A stretch of 64,000 nt of DNA from Physcia stellaris (Eukaryota; Ascomycota; Lecanoromycetes; Caliciales; Physciaceae), in assembly GCA_018902385.1 (NCBI GenBank), contig JABSSW010000059.1:186001-250000 (forward strand), given 5' to 3'. The notes under the pieces were generated by a model, which made no database searches, was not told the DNA's origin, and saw only the letters and a program-made list of their open reading frames with translations. Both the position numbers and the translations under genes were made by a program. Shown here piece by piece: positions 12,475 to 25,212 of the stretch (the first letter of the stretch is position 1; every line of letters starts with the position of its first letter).

Positions 12475-12985
12475 GCTCGACTTTAGTGGTGGGAAGGATC
12501 AAGTGTACGGCTGGGTGCTTATGATGTAAGAAGAATGAGAAGCAGAGGAAGGAGAGGAAGAAGTGGGTGCCTCGGCGTATTTGACGAAAGAAATGACCCA
12601 GTGGGAGTGGCCTCGTCATTCAACCTCGTTCCACCCTGGACAGGCAAGGATCGAAACAGGTTTCTTGATTGTGGGATCACACTGCATGGGCTAATAGAAG
12701 ATACGATCGCCTCGGCGTCGTCAGTAGTGGAGCAAACAGTGAGCGACAGGTTGGACAGCCTAGGGATCGAGGAGATTGCCTTGAGCTTGACCAATCATGG
12801 CTACGGAGAGCTCTCTTTGGGGTTTCACGGAGGGATTAGAATCCTGGCTGAAGCCCCAATGGAAGGGCGGATTGAAAGGTTGCTTCCGCCTTGGTTCAAT
12901 GCCTCGTCATCAGCAAGAATGTTCAGCTAGACAAGGATCACAGGATCAGACCACCAAAAGAAAGTGTGTGGTTCTGATTGGCTGC

Positions 12986-13678
12986 TCAAGACAAAATGAA
13001 GCGTGCATCAGCGGCAAGCGCAGTGCTGTGATTGATCCTCTTGAATCGACCGGCTTTTCTTTCGGCTTCTATGCAGCTCTTGGCATGCCCTTCCGCCTCG
13101 GCGATACTTGGGCGGGTTTTTGCGCATTTTCCTATGTCGGGAAAGCATGTCGACGCTGTAAATCGGCAAAGGGATCTCCACTTAATTCTTGCAGTGGGGA
13201 AAGAGCAAAATGTATGGATGTGATTATCTTCGCACCTTTTCAGGATGGTCTTGCGAGACTGCGATGCTGACACATGCAATGCCCGTATGCCCGAGTGTGG
13301 AACAGGATGGAAAAACGCGTATGCAAGGCACCCCACCAGCACATGTGGCTTACTAAAGCCGACAGGATGCGCTAGCGGGGAAGATGGCTGAGGAGATGGA
13401 CAACTTGCCTTGAGTGGCCTCGCCCCTTCCATTTCCATCCCATCTTTCAGCGCCTTGCCTTCCCACACTTTTACAATCATCCCATTCTCTTGAACGTGCT
13501 TCCATTGTCTACTCAAATATACTCCAACTATATCTTCTCGCTCGGTTCTCTGTATACCGAATATGCCTCGGGTGGCGCGTCCAAGTCTCTCCAGCCACCG
13601 ATGTTGGGCACTTTCGCGGTAGGCCATTAGAGCCGTCGCCATCTCACCCGCGTCAAATTTCATTACTACATACCTCAT
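12986..13678 (-). CDS. Unsupported 230-codon open frame
   Basis: A long uninterrupted frame between two genes, divergent from the zinc-finger gene and ending 64 bases from its start. No domain, signal peptide or membrane helix is evident, and the composition (Cys, Ser, Arg, His mixed) resembles a translated non-coding strand. It may be chance. I list it because its length is above the local background. Confidence 0.15.
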   Translation of the reverse strand: MRYVVMKFDAGEMATALMAYRESAQHRWLERLGRATRGIFGIQRTEREDIVGVYLSRQWKHVQENGMIVKVWEGKALKDGMEMEGARPLKASCPSPQPSSPLAHPVGFSKPHVLVGCLAYAFFHPVPHSGIRALHVSASQSRKTILKRCEDNHIHTFCSFPTARIKWRSLCRFTASTCFPDIGKCAKTRPSIAEAEGHAKSCIEAERKAGRFKRINHSTALAADARFILS

Positions 13679-13741
13679 ATTAGAAATCTTTATTGAAAGG
13701 TTTGATGTATTGATTAATTAACATACTCCGAGGCTTAAGCA

Positions 13742-16700
13742 ATGGCGGAGGATGTCATAATCCATGGAGATTTCGTCCAATTTCACGGTGCCGCTCGGTG
13801 CCAGGCATGTCAAGGTAATAACTTGAGATGCGCCTTGCACCAGAATGACGAGGGATGCATCGGCTGCGCTTCAGTCAGCCGGGAGTGCCTCTTTACTCGG
13901 TCGGTAACCATTTCAGGTCCGAAATCCAAATTCGACTGGAACACTCTCTTGAACAGGAATCAAGTCCAAATTGGGGTCGCCGCGCGAACCCCCGCATCTT
14001 CCGTTGCCTTTACCCCAAGAGTACCCATGCTCGACTATCTCCCTAGCGAGCAACCGATAGATCAGCAAGCGAAACATGATGTTCCTGTTGAAAGGTTCTT
14101 ACCGCAGAAGAGACCAACGGAAAGTCTGCTCAATACGCCCTACAGAGCGATGTCTCACAGCACCACTTCGCACAAAATCGAGGAATCTCGGCCACGGAGC
14201 GGTGTGAATCCTGCGCAAAGACCGCCCTTGGGAGAGATCATGAGTTTGACCCAACAGACTCAAGAGCAAGAACTTGTCAAGACTAATGCGCGCGTGGGAC
14301 AATGGCTTGAACAATGCGTCCCTGGGTCTTCACTTATCAACGAGCCCGATGAATTGGAGGAGGTACATCGTAATGATGTCTCTCCAATTATCGATTCCAA
14401 GCTGCTTAGAGAAGAGAACGAGAGGGCAAACCCCTCGTCAGAAGTTAGTAGCGCTTCTGAAGTCGATCGTGTACAACATTTCTCAGCTACATCACCCATG
14501 TCAGGTAGAGTGAGGCCACGACATTCTCCAACTTTTGAGGCTCATCCGTGGACTGGTACGTATCTACGCGTGCAAATCGCTTATTTCTTACAGTTTCCAT
14601 GCATGCGAGACCGCTTCGAAAGGTCCCTAATACTCTAGACATGCCGGAACATGGCAAGCTAACTCAAGATTATTATAGACATACCTCGTATCCCTCTTTA
14701 CGGAAAAGACAACGCCCAGCCTTTTACGTCTAATGATGCTATCGTACAGTTCAGTCAATCCGCCAAAGCCATCGACGAAGCCTCCCATTGCGCTTCTCAC
14801 GGTAGTCATTCCGGTATCAAAGTGGACCGCCCGTCGAATGTTGCTCCTAGATACTCCCAGTCGTCCCCAACATTTGGCAGCTTGATAGACCATTCTGACA
14901 GATCTACCACGTCGAGAGCGTCATTCGTAGATGATCCTCCATTCATGTCGACAACATCTGTGTTACAAGATCCAACACATTCGCAGGTACCTGGATACAC
15001 ACCCTATCGTCAAGCACCGCCCCGGCTTCTGCCACGAGAGCATCCAAAATTCAAATCTTCTCAGTCATCAAATCCTACAAATCCTCTACCTATATCTAGA
15101 CCTGCCACAGTGGATGACTATCTAGAAAATCAGCGACAACCAGTGCCACTTAGTCCTAAATCAAGTATCACTCGGCCGATCATTAAACCATCCACTACAG
15201 AAACGAAACCCCGAAGCACCACACAAATAGTGAAACTAGAAACCACTGATCCTTGTGATACCTTCGAGGACGAGATTCGCGCTACCAACCCAGACATACC
15301 CGAGTAAGTCATTCGCTTAACGTACTCTGAATAGATATTGCTAACTTCACTTCCTTGCTAGATTCCTGCTCAAGAGACTCACACAAGAGCAGTCGCGTCG
15401 TTATAAAAGGATGGTTGGCTTAAAAGCCGAACATTTCGAATTAGCTCGTCAGGACCTATGCCTATCAGGAAGTCTTTGTGTTGAGGGTAAATACTCCAAT
15501 GGCTCGGGAGCGGGGATTTTCTCAGGCATGGACGTAGTGAAATCTCTCAAACAGGTCCAATACACCATCGGGGACAGGGAGGGCTCAGTTGACCTGACCT
15601 CACTTTCCCCAAGCTATCCCCTGCCTCCAACTCAAGGCTTGCCGTCAGAGTTTGAATGCCCGTTCTGTTTCAAGGTCAAAAATGTCTCAAACCATCGGAC
15701 TGGGCGAAGCATTTCTGTGAAGATCTCCAACCTTTTGTCTGCACGTTCGAGTCATGTACGGACCCCAAATCATTCAAAAGGAAAGCCGATTGGATTCGGC
15801 ATGAAAACGAGCGACATCGACAGCTGGAACGATGGGTCTGTAATATTATCGACTGCACCCATATCTGCTACCGCAAGGATAATTTCGTTCAGCATCTGGT
15901 TCGCGAGCATAAAATGCCAGAGCCAAAACCTCGGGCTGATTCCAGATCCACTCGGGTCCCATACTACCGACCATCAGACCTCGAAAGCCTCAACAGGGAA
16001 GACTCGGTATGGACGCTCGTCGAGGAATGTCGGGAAGAGGAACCAAAAAGCCCGAAAGACGAGCCATGTAAATTCTGCAACACAGTCTGCAATTCGTGGA
16101 AAAAGCTCAGTAATCATCTCGCCAAGCACATGGAGGATATCGCATTTCCGGTGTGGAAGGTAGTGCTGCAGACCGATGTATCCGGAGCTGCCCCAAGGAG
16201 TCCGTCAGACTCGGTGGTACCGCCGCAGCCGGTCTATACACCTTTCAAAGATCCACCCATCAGGGAACCGCCGGCGGTCAGGCGTGTATCGTCCAAGAGC
16301 GAACATGGCTCGGTCGGCACTGGTGGCTATGAGGCGAACGTGGACCCGGAGCCTGAGATGCGCCCTTTACCGATCCCGCAACTGACCTCGCACTTTGGTA
16401 CGTCTCCAGCATTTCCAGTCTTTTCTTTCAAGTTCTGGGGTGTAGATTGTACCGTTTGATATGTTGCACAGGAATGGCAGCCTGACGCTCCTGGTACTGT
16501 AATGCTGACTTTGACTTACCAACAGCGACAGTAAACAAGCCATACCGATGCGAAGAAGCCGGCTGTACCCATGATCGCGGCTTCGCCACCCAGACAGATC
16601 TGAAGCGCCACCGAAAGGGCGTTCATGGTATCTACGACGACGGACACAACGACCAGACCTTCTACCGCTGTCAGGGGAAGGACTGTAAAGGTACGTAACA

Positions 16701-17150
16701 TCGGCTAATTCCTTGCCCCGTCGTTATCCAACCCTCCCAAGCAGCCAAAAACTAACCCAGCAACAACCAAAAGACGCAGACAAAATGTGGCCCCGCAGAG
16801 ATAATTTCCGCGGCCACCTCTCGCGCAAACACGCAGACGAAGACATCGACGATCTCACAGAGCGGTACGTCCATCCCTTCCCATCATCACCATCCTTAAC
16901 CCATACAACACTAACACCATCCAGATCAACAGTCCGACCACCAAACCTCCTCTCCCCAATCCTCTCCACAAGCAGCGCCCCCGAGCCCTCCCGCGGTCTG
17001 GACTCGCCGCCTGATATCCGGGGCGAGGTCGCTCCCATGCAAGGGCAGAGTGAAGGAGCGAGGGATGGAGATGCTGGGGTGGGGAGTCCTCCTGCTCCTC
17101 CTCACCCACGAGCGCATTCAGAGGAGTTGGCGCAAGAGGGGGATAAATAG
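13742..17150 (+). CDS. Multi C2H2 zinc-finger protein with N-terminal cysteine cluster
   Basis: Probable nuclear DNA-binding protein of about 985 aa. Exons: 13742-14555, 14679-15303, 15362-16397, 16526-16690, 16774-16864 and 16925-17150. An N-terminal cluster (CQACQ...CALH...CIGC...C, residues ~20-55) resembles a Zn2Cys6-type motif. A long Ser/Pro-rich middle follows, then fingers: CPFC...(DWAKHFCEDLQ), VCTFESC...HENERH, VCNIIDCTHIC...HLVREH, CKFCNTVC...HLAKH, YRCEEAGC...HRKGVH and YRCQGKDC...HLSRKH. This is the arrangement seen in fungal proteins of the 'C2H2 with KPSDWAKH' kind. Oddity: inside the first finger the frame shifts. CPFCFKV and KCLKPSDWAKH lie in different frames, and the A5 run at 15678-15682 would fit with one more A; downstream exon phases also need that extra base. 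This may be a sequencing slip or a real lesion. The last intron (16865-16924) is 60 nt without a stop, so both splice forms stay in frame. Confidence 0.75.
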
Positions 17151-19021
17151 CTTGTACTTGCGCAAGAGGGTGGGAGGGAGATGGGGGTCGGGGTGGAGTG
17201 AGTGGGGCTTTTTATGTTATTAGACATGGAATCAAATCTCGCGTATCTAGGGTGAATTTGAAGCTAGCGATCGTAGATGTGTTCTTGGATCTCTCTCGAT
17301 CTTAGGGGCTTTCTTCGATAAGAACCTCAATTTTTCTCTATATCCATCGACCGGGTCAATCATCAAACTATGAGTATCGAGTAGGTTGGCAGCGGCCGGC
17401 ATCAGTGATTTTAGAAAATAATCCATCATTGCTCACACCCAGTGCTGAGCGGTCTGAAAGGCATGATGCATCGTCTCTTGCTCCCTAACCCTCTCTCGGT
17501 CTTTGGATTTGAATTTCATCGCTGCCCTCCGAATCCCATCACATCAATTTCCTCTAGTTCTCTTCCCGCCCCTCGCGTTCCCAGATACATCACATCAACA
17601 TCAACATCAGCTATTCCATCCCCCCCCAATCGAATCCAATCTAAGACCCGCCAACTGCAACCCCAAACACCTCAAAACCCCCTCCTCAACAACCCCAAAA
17701 ACGATCTCAAGAAGCGCATTCGTGAACTGGCTGATACGAAGCCAGGAACAAATTGAGAGTGTTCTCTTTTTGTTGAGCGGATATATAGGAAGCTGATTGG
17801 CGACTCTAGAGGTGAGGGGAGGGGAGGTGGAAGAGAAGGGAAGATTAGAGAAAGACGGAAAAGACGAAGAAAAGCTACAAACTAAAGAATAGGATTCGCG
17901 CATCTCGATTTTTCGATAAATCTAAAGTCCACCACCTTCAGCGAACCACGGCGCTGGGACAGATACAATCACAGCGAATGACCAGTTGATGCTAGCTTTA
18001 AGAATATCCGTACTTCGAAGCAAGAGTGTCAGTGGGCTTGATGGTCTTCAATCTTGGGGGCATGTGTGCGAAAATTTGAAGATGAAAATATTAGTATAAT
18101 TTATTGTTTGAAGGGAGATATATATAATAAACACAATTTATTGAATGTGCTTTGGAGTTTCGGTTTCGGTCTTGGACTTTGGATTTAGACTTTTTAATTT
18201 GGGGGGAGGGGGGTAATTTGGGAGCGTGTGGTGGATGGTAAGAAGGGGGAAGGGGATGGGTTGTTTTGAGATGGGTATGCCATGGGTTGGCGGGGCGCAC
18301 TTTTCGGAGATGTTGGAGATGCCAGAGATGCATTCAGGATGTTACAAGAAAGAGGGAACGACTTGCATTTCGCGATAGGATATAGTACGGAGACTTTCAT
18401 ATATGGTTCATATGCGAACTTTTATGATGTCTTGATATACATTTTGGACGTCTGTTGTACAACGTTAGGATGTATAGAGGTGTCAAGCACAAATGAACCA
18501 CGTCTTGCCAGCCCATGGGATATAGTCGCAGGGAGCTGGCTAGCTACTCGAGGATATAGAATATTCGATCTTGGATATGAGGCCGGAAACAGGTGTTGGA
18601 CTCGCGGGGAGTGGAAAGAGGTGGGAAAAGGTCTTGCGAACAGGCGAAGAAAAGATAAGAAGTAGAGGATAGTCCAATGTTCTGACCCCTTGATGAATCC
18701 AAAGTACGCTATCCGAACTAAGTCTCTGAGCCACGGCGCTAGAACCGGTAGAGGCCCTTATCGTAGCGAGAGTGGTAAGTGTAGACTAGTTTTCTTCGTC
18801 TTTTCCAAGAAGCTAGGAGTGTCTGATGCCTAGTATGATGACGAGATCGATAGCCTATTCGGGGGTATACAAGGTGCCTGCTATTCACCTAAGCTCTTGC
18901 TGAACAGGGGGCTATCTATCAGTCCCTCTTTCCTGGCTAGCGAGCACATACCCATTTCCCTCGCTAGCTCTTCCTCGCTTCAACTCCCAGCACTCGAAAT
19001 ATGCGCCTCAGACCACTTCCT
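17151..19021. other. Long intergenic region, no supported gene
   Basis: Holds the 3' flanks of the zinc-finger and protease genes. There are pyrimidine-rich and purine-rich stretches (around 17500-17700 and 17800-17900) and several chance frames, the largest plus-strand one being 18282-18665 with no recognisable domain. Nothing else identified. Confidence 0.4.
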
Positions 19022-20664
19022 CTACGACGCAAATGGCGCCCACAAGATCGACGGCTCGGTATACTCGAAAACCACATAATGCCTCTGAAAAAACGCCGCT
19101 CCCACATTCCCAAACGGTTCGCCGGTCGTCCCGATGAGGGTGCCGTTACAATAGCTTCCTGCACCAATAATCAGCGAAATGCACAAGCAAGGGCGGTCGA
19201 CAAGCTCACCGTCAGGTGCAACGCTGCCATTCAGCATTTTTCCTGGATAGGTGGCCGTTCCGTTACCGAAGGATAGGGTGAGATCTGGGAGCGGGGCGGT
19301 GCAGGGGTAGGAGAATGTGCCGTCGGAATGCTATGTTGAAGGGGTCAGCATGGAGGTAGCTAGGGATTTACTTTATAGATGGTGACGCACCTCCTTGTGG
19401 TTGGCGATGTGAGCGTAGTATCCTCTAGCGACTGCCAGATCCACAGTAACGATCCCTGAACCTCCCGTATCTGTAGGGGCTGGTCAGCATTAGAAGCACG
19501 TTTTATAGCTCTTACGCACCAAAGAGCATCGATTGGGTATAATTGGTCGCATGGCCGTTAACTGCGGTGGTGATGGCCTGCCCATTAACCGACCATGAGA
19601 TATCATCTACCGTCCACTTCGCCGTCGTCCTGTTGCTCACAGGCGCATGTCCCAGCTCGCCCGCCGCCTTGGTACGATCAATCTTCCCGATTTCGACCGT
19701 CTGTGATCGGGGACCTTTCGCGGGATTGAAGTCGACTGTGAAAACCGGCAGAGTCGGTGTATCATCGCCGGTGGGATGGGCTTTGGGAGCATCAGCCACC
19801 CCATCAGGGAGTCCATCTGGGAGGGCACGACTGTTGGAGGATTTATGGTTAGTTGCGGCATAGTTGAGGCGTACTGGCGCGCAATTTACCATGATTGTGA
19901 CTCCGGAACCCCAGCCCGAGGATTCCATCGATGCCTTCCCAGGATTTGAACCCGCCGCCGACGACTTGCGCCACGCCTACAGGCATCGGGGTAATCGCGG
20001 CGCCTACGTTGATGCTCTACCGGTTCACTCAGCAAATAATCCCTGTGGACCAGTCGCATAACTACGCCTGGGGCAGCAACTCACAGGCTCTTCAACGATA
20101 TACCCCGAAACCGTCGAATCACTGAAGGCGTAAGAGATGTTGAAGGTTTCGAGCACTGGAACGGCTGTTGGACTGCTGTAATGGTACAATTTCTCCGCGC
20201 CGGGGCTTTTGGTCCAATCGTAAAGGGAATGGTTCTTTCCAGGGTCTCGGACCTCGGGGCTGAACACCCATCTAAAGTAGGTGAGTCAGCTTGGTGTGCC
20301 CCAGGAATGTGATATAGTGCGAAAGAAATCGGAAGCAAAGCGAAGTTGCTCTTTTGCCCAACTTCAACACGGGAAGCCCCCGCTCTGCTCCCCTCCCCAC
20401 TTTGTATAGGCTTGATGAGGCGACTTACAGATCGGATGACCCAGTATCTACGAGAAGATTCATCTTCTGGCCGCCAATGATGACTTCCGTCGTCCAGGCA
20501 TCGTTGAGAACGTTCACGATCTCCTCTCTTGTGTATCGCTTATCTAAGGCACCCGAGTTGGGCTGAGATGCTGGCCTTGAGGTATCTTGGGAGGATGGTA
20601 GAGCCAAAACGCCTTGAACTATCAGAAGTGCTAGAAGCCCCGAGAGATTGGAGGTAAGATGCAT
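19022..20664 (-). CDS. Secreted A1-family aspartic protease (pepsin-like)
   Basis: Predicted extracellular acid endopeptidase of 411 aa. Six minus-strand exons: 20664-20429, 20271-20085, 20016-19890, 19816-19520, 19470-19391 and 19330-19022. All introns are GT-AG (49-157 nt) and keep phase. A signal peptide (about residues 1-21) is followed by a short propeptide with a Kex2-type KR at 42-43. The first catalytic motif is DTGSSDLWVF (Asp near 73), created by splicing. GILGLGF marks the body. The second is DTGGSGIVTVDL (Asp near 283), again made across an intron. A Cys pair flanks the C-terminal lobe, which ends EPSILWAPFAS as in the family. NGTA, NGS and NGT are possible N-glycosylation sites. 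There is no serine-rich tail or GPI signal, so it is probably soluble. The intron-3 acceptor at 19817 was chosen because the next AG upstream breaks the frame. Confidence 0.88.
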
Positions 20665-20728
20665 GACGCACAGATTTCAAGTTTAGAGATCGAAATCAAG
20701 CACGACATTGGGAAAAGGCTGGTCGGAA

Positions 20729-20738
20729 TATATATATC
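20729..20738 (-). promoter_or_regulatory. Possible TATA box of the A1 protease
   Basis: An alternating TA run sits about 65-75 bases upstream of the protease ATG on the minus strand, a usual place for a fungal TATA element. The position is the only support. Confidence 0.35.
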
Positions 20739-22135
20739 TAGCCTGAAAGATCTGAGCGTGACGAAAGCGGGTGGATTCGCACGCCTGGTATCAAGCTAGT
20801 GCTCGACCGCACAGCCTTAGAATAGTAGTATTAGCGTATTCAAGTAACCTGCCAATCCTTGACAACAAAATCTTCCACCGGATTGATGCAGTCTCTGATC
20901 TCCTCATGAAAATCATCATAAATTTTCATCAAGCATAACCATTGAAGCTTTAATATGGTTTTCTTTGCTAATTCTTGACATTTTCGCTTAAAAGTAAGAG
21001 CAAAAAGCCGTTGTTAGATCTTGCCACGTGAGTATCCGTAGAGACGGAAGCGTCGGACTAAGATGCGCTGATAATAATAGTGGCGGGTCGCAAAATCTGG
21101 TGGTCGCGATAAGCGCTCCGAAGCTGGCCCGAGCATGAAATAAGCCTGGGATGAGTTGGAACGATTAAGGCCCTTCGGCGGTTTTGTGAATAGGCTATCG
21201 GAGCGAATGCTTTGCATTAACGAGACGGGTACCTGCATGGTGTAGACGGTGCGACTGTCATGACATCAATCCACACCTCAAAAATCCCGACAAAAAGATG
21301 CGCCGGTAGAAGTGGCAAACAGATATCTTGATGCTAGCAAGGCACAATCCCTACAGCAGATCTTCGATCCAGAGACACTGGAAGCGCTGTTGACCAGAAA
21401 GCTTAGGGGATGGCTCGAGAGAAGCCTTCAAGTCCGACGGGAGTTTACTGACGCGGAAACAGACCTCTGCCGCCTTTGGTGGGTTCAAAGTAGTGGTGTT
21501 AACGCGGCCAATATCAGCTGCAACCCATGTTTTGATCGAATAAGCCAGGCCCAAGAGCTTGTTATATTAGCCAGGTGCCCTAGACCCTTAGTGGTCAGGA
21601 AAAGCTGAAAGAGTTATAGTCCAAACATCCCATTTCAACGGCAAAGACTTTGTCTTGTAGGCACTCGTAACGCAACGGCGAGCGTGGCAAGAATGAAAAA
21701 GATAATGGAATTGACGGGTGGGGAAGTTGTAATGAGAGGGTCAGATAAGACAATTGGTTGCGTATCCGCCATGATGGATGCAAATATCTATTGTGTGAGG
21801 CCGAGGGTGAACGGGTGAGATAGCGGCTTTGAAGCGAACCTAGAGAGGAGAAAAGGCAAATTCCAATATAATACAGCTCAGGCTGGCCGATACCTTTTTT
21901 TGGCAATTTATGATCTGATCTTGTCAGCGGTTGCTTCACACACCGAGGTGCAGGGTGCTGAGAATATTCTCCTGGCACAGCTCCCCGGCATATCTAACTT
22001 CATTAGCGAATCCGATGCAAGAAAAGGCGAGTTATGCCGTAGAGTAAGAGATATTAGCACGTCACGGTACGGAGCTGTCGAGCTTACAACAACTCAAGCG
22101 GCAATTCAATGAAATCTACTATGGTCTCAGGCGGA
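20739..22135. other. Intergenic / unrecognised sequence before the P450 remnant
   Basis: Contains the upstream region of the protease and several frames of up to about 127 codons without recognisable motifs. The 5' part of the P450 remnant may have lain here, but I cannot see its N-terminal helix or proline-rich hinge. Confidence 0.35.
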
Positions 22136-23195
22136 TGGGTAATAATTCAGCCTTCACATTTCGATCCCAAACTTGTTGCACGCATAATTGCGCGGATATT
22201 CCCGGGCTATCTTTGCGTCAGGATGAGAGATAGTTGAGGATATCGACAAATTTGGGGAGAATAGTGAGTGATGTACCTCAAGGCGTGGGGACTTGTTGGA
22301 TACGTCTGTAACATATTAGCATGTGTTCTTTTGGGTATCTTGAGGTTCTGTCCTCCTTGGACTCATCGGCTCTCGGCTGGTTTCTCCCTAATACATACCG
22401 AGGTCACCGTTACATCAGGAAAGCCAAAGAACTCCTAGTGCCTGAAATAGAGCATCGTCGCAACCTTGCAGCAGCTAAGCAGACTCCCTCTGATGACAAC
22501 AATCTTCTGTCTTGGATGATTGATATTGCGACTGACGAAAAAGGTGACGCGACTTCTCTTGCTCACCTCAAGGTGGTAATGTCACTCGCTTCAATCCACA
22601 CATCACAGATGAACGCAGTCCACGTACTGTACGACATTGTAAGCCGGCCATGGTATCTCGACTGATCAGGGAGGAGATAAGGGCAGGTTGCTGAAGAGGA
22701 AGGGTCCTGGATGCAATGGCAGATGCCTTCATTTACCAAACTGCGAACACTGAATTTGTTCATGCGCGAATGGCAACGATTCAACTCCCCGACTCCGCTC
22801 TCGGTGCATAGGGTCATGCTGCAGAATCACAAGCTGTCAGATGGGATAGAGTTACTGTGCGGTTCTCACGTCAGTATGCCTGTCAATGCTATTGAACATG
22901 ACCCAGACGTTACGCTAATTCCGGAAGTGTTCGATGGTCTGCGAAATTTCAAGCTACGGCAGTAAAATGGAGAGACTCACTTGCACCAATTCTCCACAAC
23001 TCAGGATAAGATACTAAATTTCGGCCACGGCAAAGCTTTCTGTCCAGGACGCTTCTTTGCCAGTCTAGAGATCAAGATGATTCTCGTCAAACTCATAAAA
23101 AATTACGACTACAGAGTTCCGAATGATCAAAATCGATCAGATTTTTTCTAATTCGGATGCGAAAATTCTCATGCGATCAAGAAAAGAGACAGAAC
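22136..23195 (+). pseudogene. Cytochrome P450 pseudogene at the island edge
   Basis: Recognisable P450 pieces lie in order but in different frames with stops between them. They are: KLVARIIARIF (about 22165), WFLPNTYRGHRYIRKAKELL with PEIEHRR (about 22380-22465), an I-helix-like MSLASIHTSQMNAV (about 22580), an ExxR-like MREWQRFNSP (about 22765), LSDGIEL with the DPDV segment (about 22835-22910), and the haem loop FGHGKAFCPGRFF (about 23021). This order and the IHTS I-helix fit the family of fungal ent-kaurene-oxidase-like P450s. The N-terminal third is missing or unrecognisable, and at least four frame changes or stops are needed to connect the rest. The 3' end runs into AT-rich DNA, with an in-frame stop near 23148 and a family-like FGCENS just beyond it. 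The haem cysteine and ExxR are still present, so the decay is fairly recent. It is unlike the intact P450 at 41.1 kb, which is of another family. Confidence 0.75.
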
Positions 23196-23358
23196 GCTTA
23201 ATGCTGTGATCAGATATTTGATATTTCTCGATTGTAAATCAAGAAAACTATTTTGATCATTTGTTGAGCGATGAATTTGATACAAATCAGAATACGAGCA
23301 CTTGCTGAACATTTGAAAATTCGAGATTGATGTTCATCTAAGTGTGAAATTGACCCTA

Positions 23359-23474
23359 TGTGCCCGTTGATTGGCCAATGACGAGCATTGGCCAATCAAC
23401 GTCGTTCGTTTACCAATCAACGTTTGTTGGTCAATAAACGCGTTCATTGATCAATATTCAAATCATTGACAAAT
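23359..23474. repeat. Left terminal inverted repeat of the large element
   Basis: About 116 bp, ending in the stretch shared with the right repeat. It contains about five copies of a motif close to TTGGTCAATAAACG in both orientations, some forming small palindromes such as ATTGGCCAAT. Confidence 0.65.
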
Positions 23475-23610
23475 CGTCTCGTTTATTGCCAAATCAACGT
23501 GTTTATTATTGCTGTTTTTATTCTGCAGAAATCTCGCATACGAACTAAAACAAAAAAACACATGAAAATTTTGCAATTTGCAATGAAAATCGTTGATGTC
23601 GTTTCGAATA

Positions 23611-23702
23611 TTGCAATCATGACGTTTGAAATCGTTTCGAATTTTCGACAAATTACAATTTGCAATCATGACGTTTAAAATCGTTTCGAGTTTTCAACAA
23701 AT
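23611..23702. repeat. Two-copy tandem repeat, period about 49 bp
   Basis: Both units begin TTGCAATCATGACGTTT and continue AAATCGTTTCGA; they differ mainly by single transitions. It lies just inside the left terminal repeat of the large element. Confidence 0.6.
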
Positions 23703-25212
23703 CAAAATATTTCGTGATTTTCGCGATTTTTTACAAATAACAAACAAAATTCTGAAACAACAACAAACAAAAATGACGCAAACAGCAATAATTGAAAAAT
23801 GATCGAATTTTTTTATATATGCGTTTTGTTTCGAGTTTTTCGAATGTTCGATCATTTTTGATTATTTGATTTTCGACAATTTGATTGATAATTGTCAAAT
23901 TCACGTTTACACGTTATTATTTTTTTGTTTAATTTAAGATGTTCGAACAAACTTTCAATATCATTCAGTTTTTCGAACAAATTTCAAAAATTATTCAATT
24001 TTTCGATCGTCGAAACAGTTATTACATTTTTGATTCGAATGAAATTGTTCACAATCGCACAAAATTTGAAATCACGACGTGATTACGCGAACATGACAAC
24101 AAAATCAAATTGAATTTTCAAATTTTTTCTATTTTTTGTTATTATTTGAAAAATTTTTTAATTACAATTTTCAATCAAACGAAATGCAATTTCAAAAATC
24201 GCGTCAAACGAAATTTCGTTTTGATAAAAAATGTATTGCATTATCGCGAATTTCAATGAAACAATCGACAAAAAATAGCAAAATTGAATTTCAAATGAAT
24301 CGTCGAAATTCAATGAATTTATCAATTCGTCATGAATGAACACAAATATCAAAATCACGACGATCGAAATCGAATTTGATCGATCATACGCGACAAATAT
24401 TACGACATTTTTCAAACGAAAATCAATCATATTTTTATTATTTGCACGATTTGTTAAAAAAGTAATTTTGTCATCGTCAAAAATTTTTTGAAACAAATCA
24501 AAATCAATTTTGTCATGAAACGAATTTAAATAAATTTGATAAATTTTCGTAATCAATCGAATGAATTAAATAATTGATTTTTGTACATCAAAATAAATTG
24601 TTTTTTCATTGTTTTAATTGACGATGTTCGAATTTTTTGTTAACGTTTGTCAATAAAATTATTTTTTCAAATTTATTTATTTACGAACATTTATCAACAA
24701 AAAATCGACAATCGTTGCGAAAACGATAATTTTTTTCATCATAATAATCGAATTTTCGAAAATCGTACAATTCGACAATGAAATTGAATTCAAAAAAATT
24801 TTGCGTATTTTTTTGAAACGATACGATGTACGCATTATTAACGATAAATTCAAACATTTTCAATTTCAAAATTTCATTGAAAACGTCAACAAAATTGTCA
24901 AAAAAACGTTGAATAAATGAACGAAAAATCATAACATCGATCATTGATCGCAAAATTTCTTCGAAATAAATTTATCAAAAATAGAATGTTTTTGAATTTA
25001 TTGATTAATTATTTTATAAATTGTTTTCGATTTTAACGTCGCAAAACATAATACGATAAAAATGTCGTTTTACGAAATTTTTACACACGATCGAAAAATG
25101 TACATAACAAATTGATTCACGAAAACACAAAATTTCAACAAACATAATGCGATCATTGAAAATGAATTTGTCGTCGAAAAAAACGTCGCAAATTTTAATA
25201 TTATTGATTTCA

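Noticed and set aside
12535-12930. 132-codon plus-strand frame
   Set aside because: Overlaps competing frames and matches no family; low complexity at the start.
15656-15720. Short intron explaining the zinc-finger frame change
   Set aside because: Available GT and AG sites give only about 32 nt and would delete the conserved KPSDWAKH segment.
18282-18665. 128-codon plus-strand frame
   Set aside because: No recognisable motif, in a long intergenic region with similar frames on the other strand.
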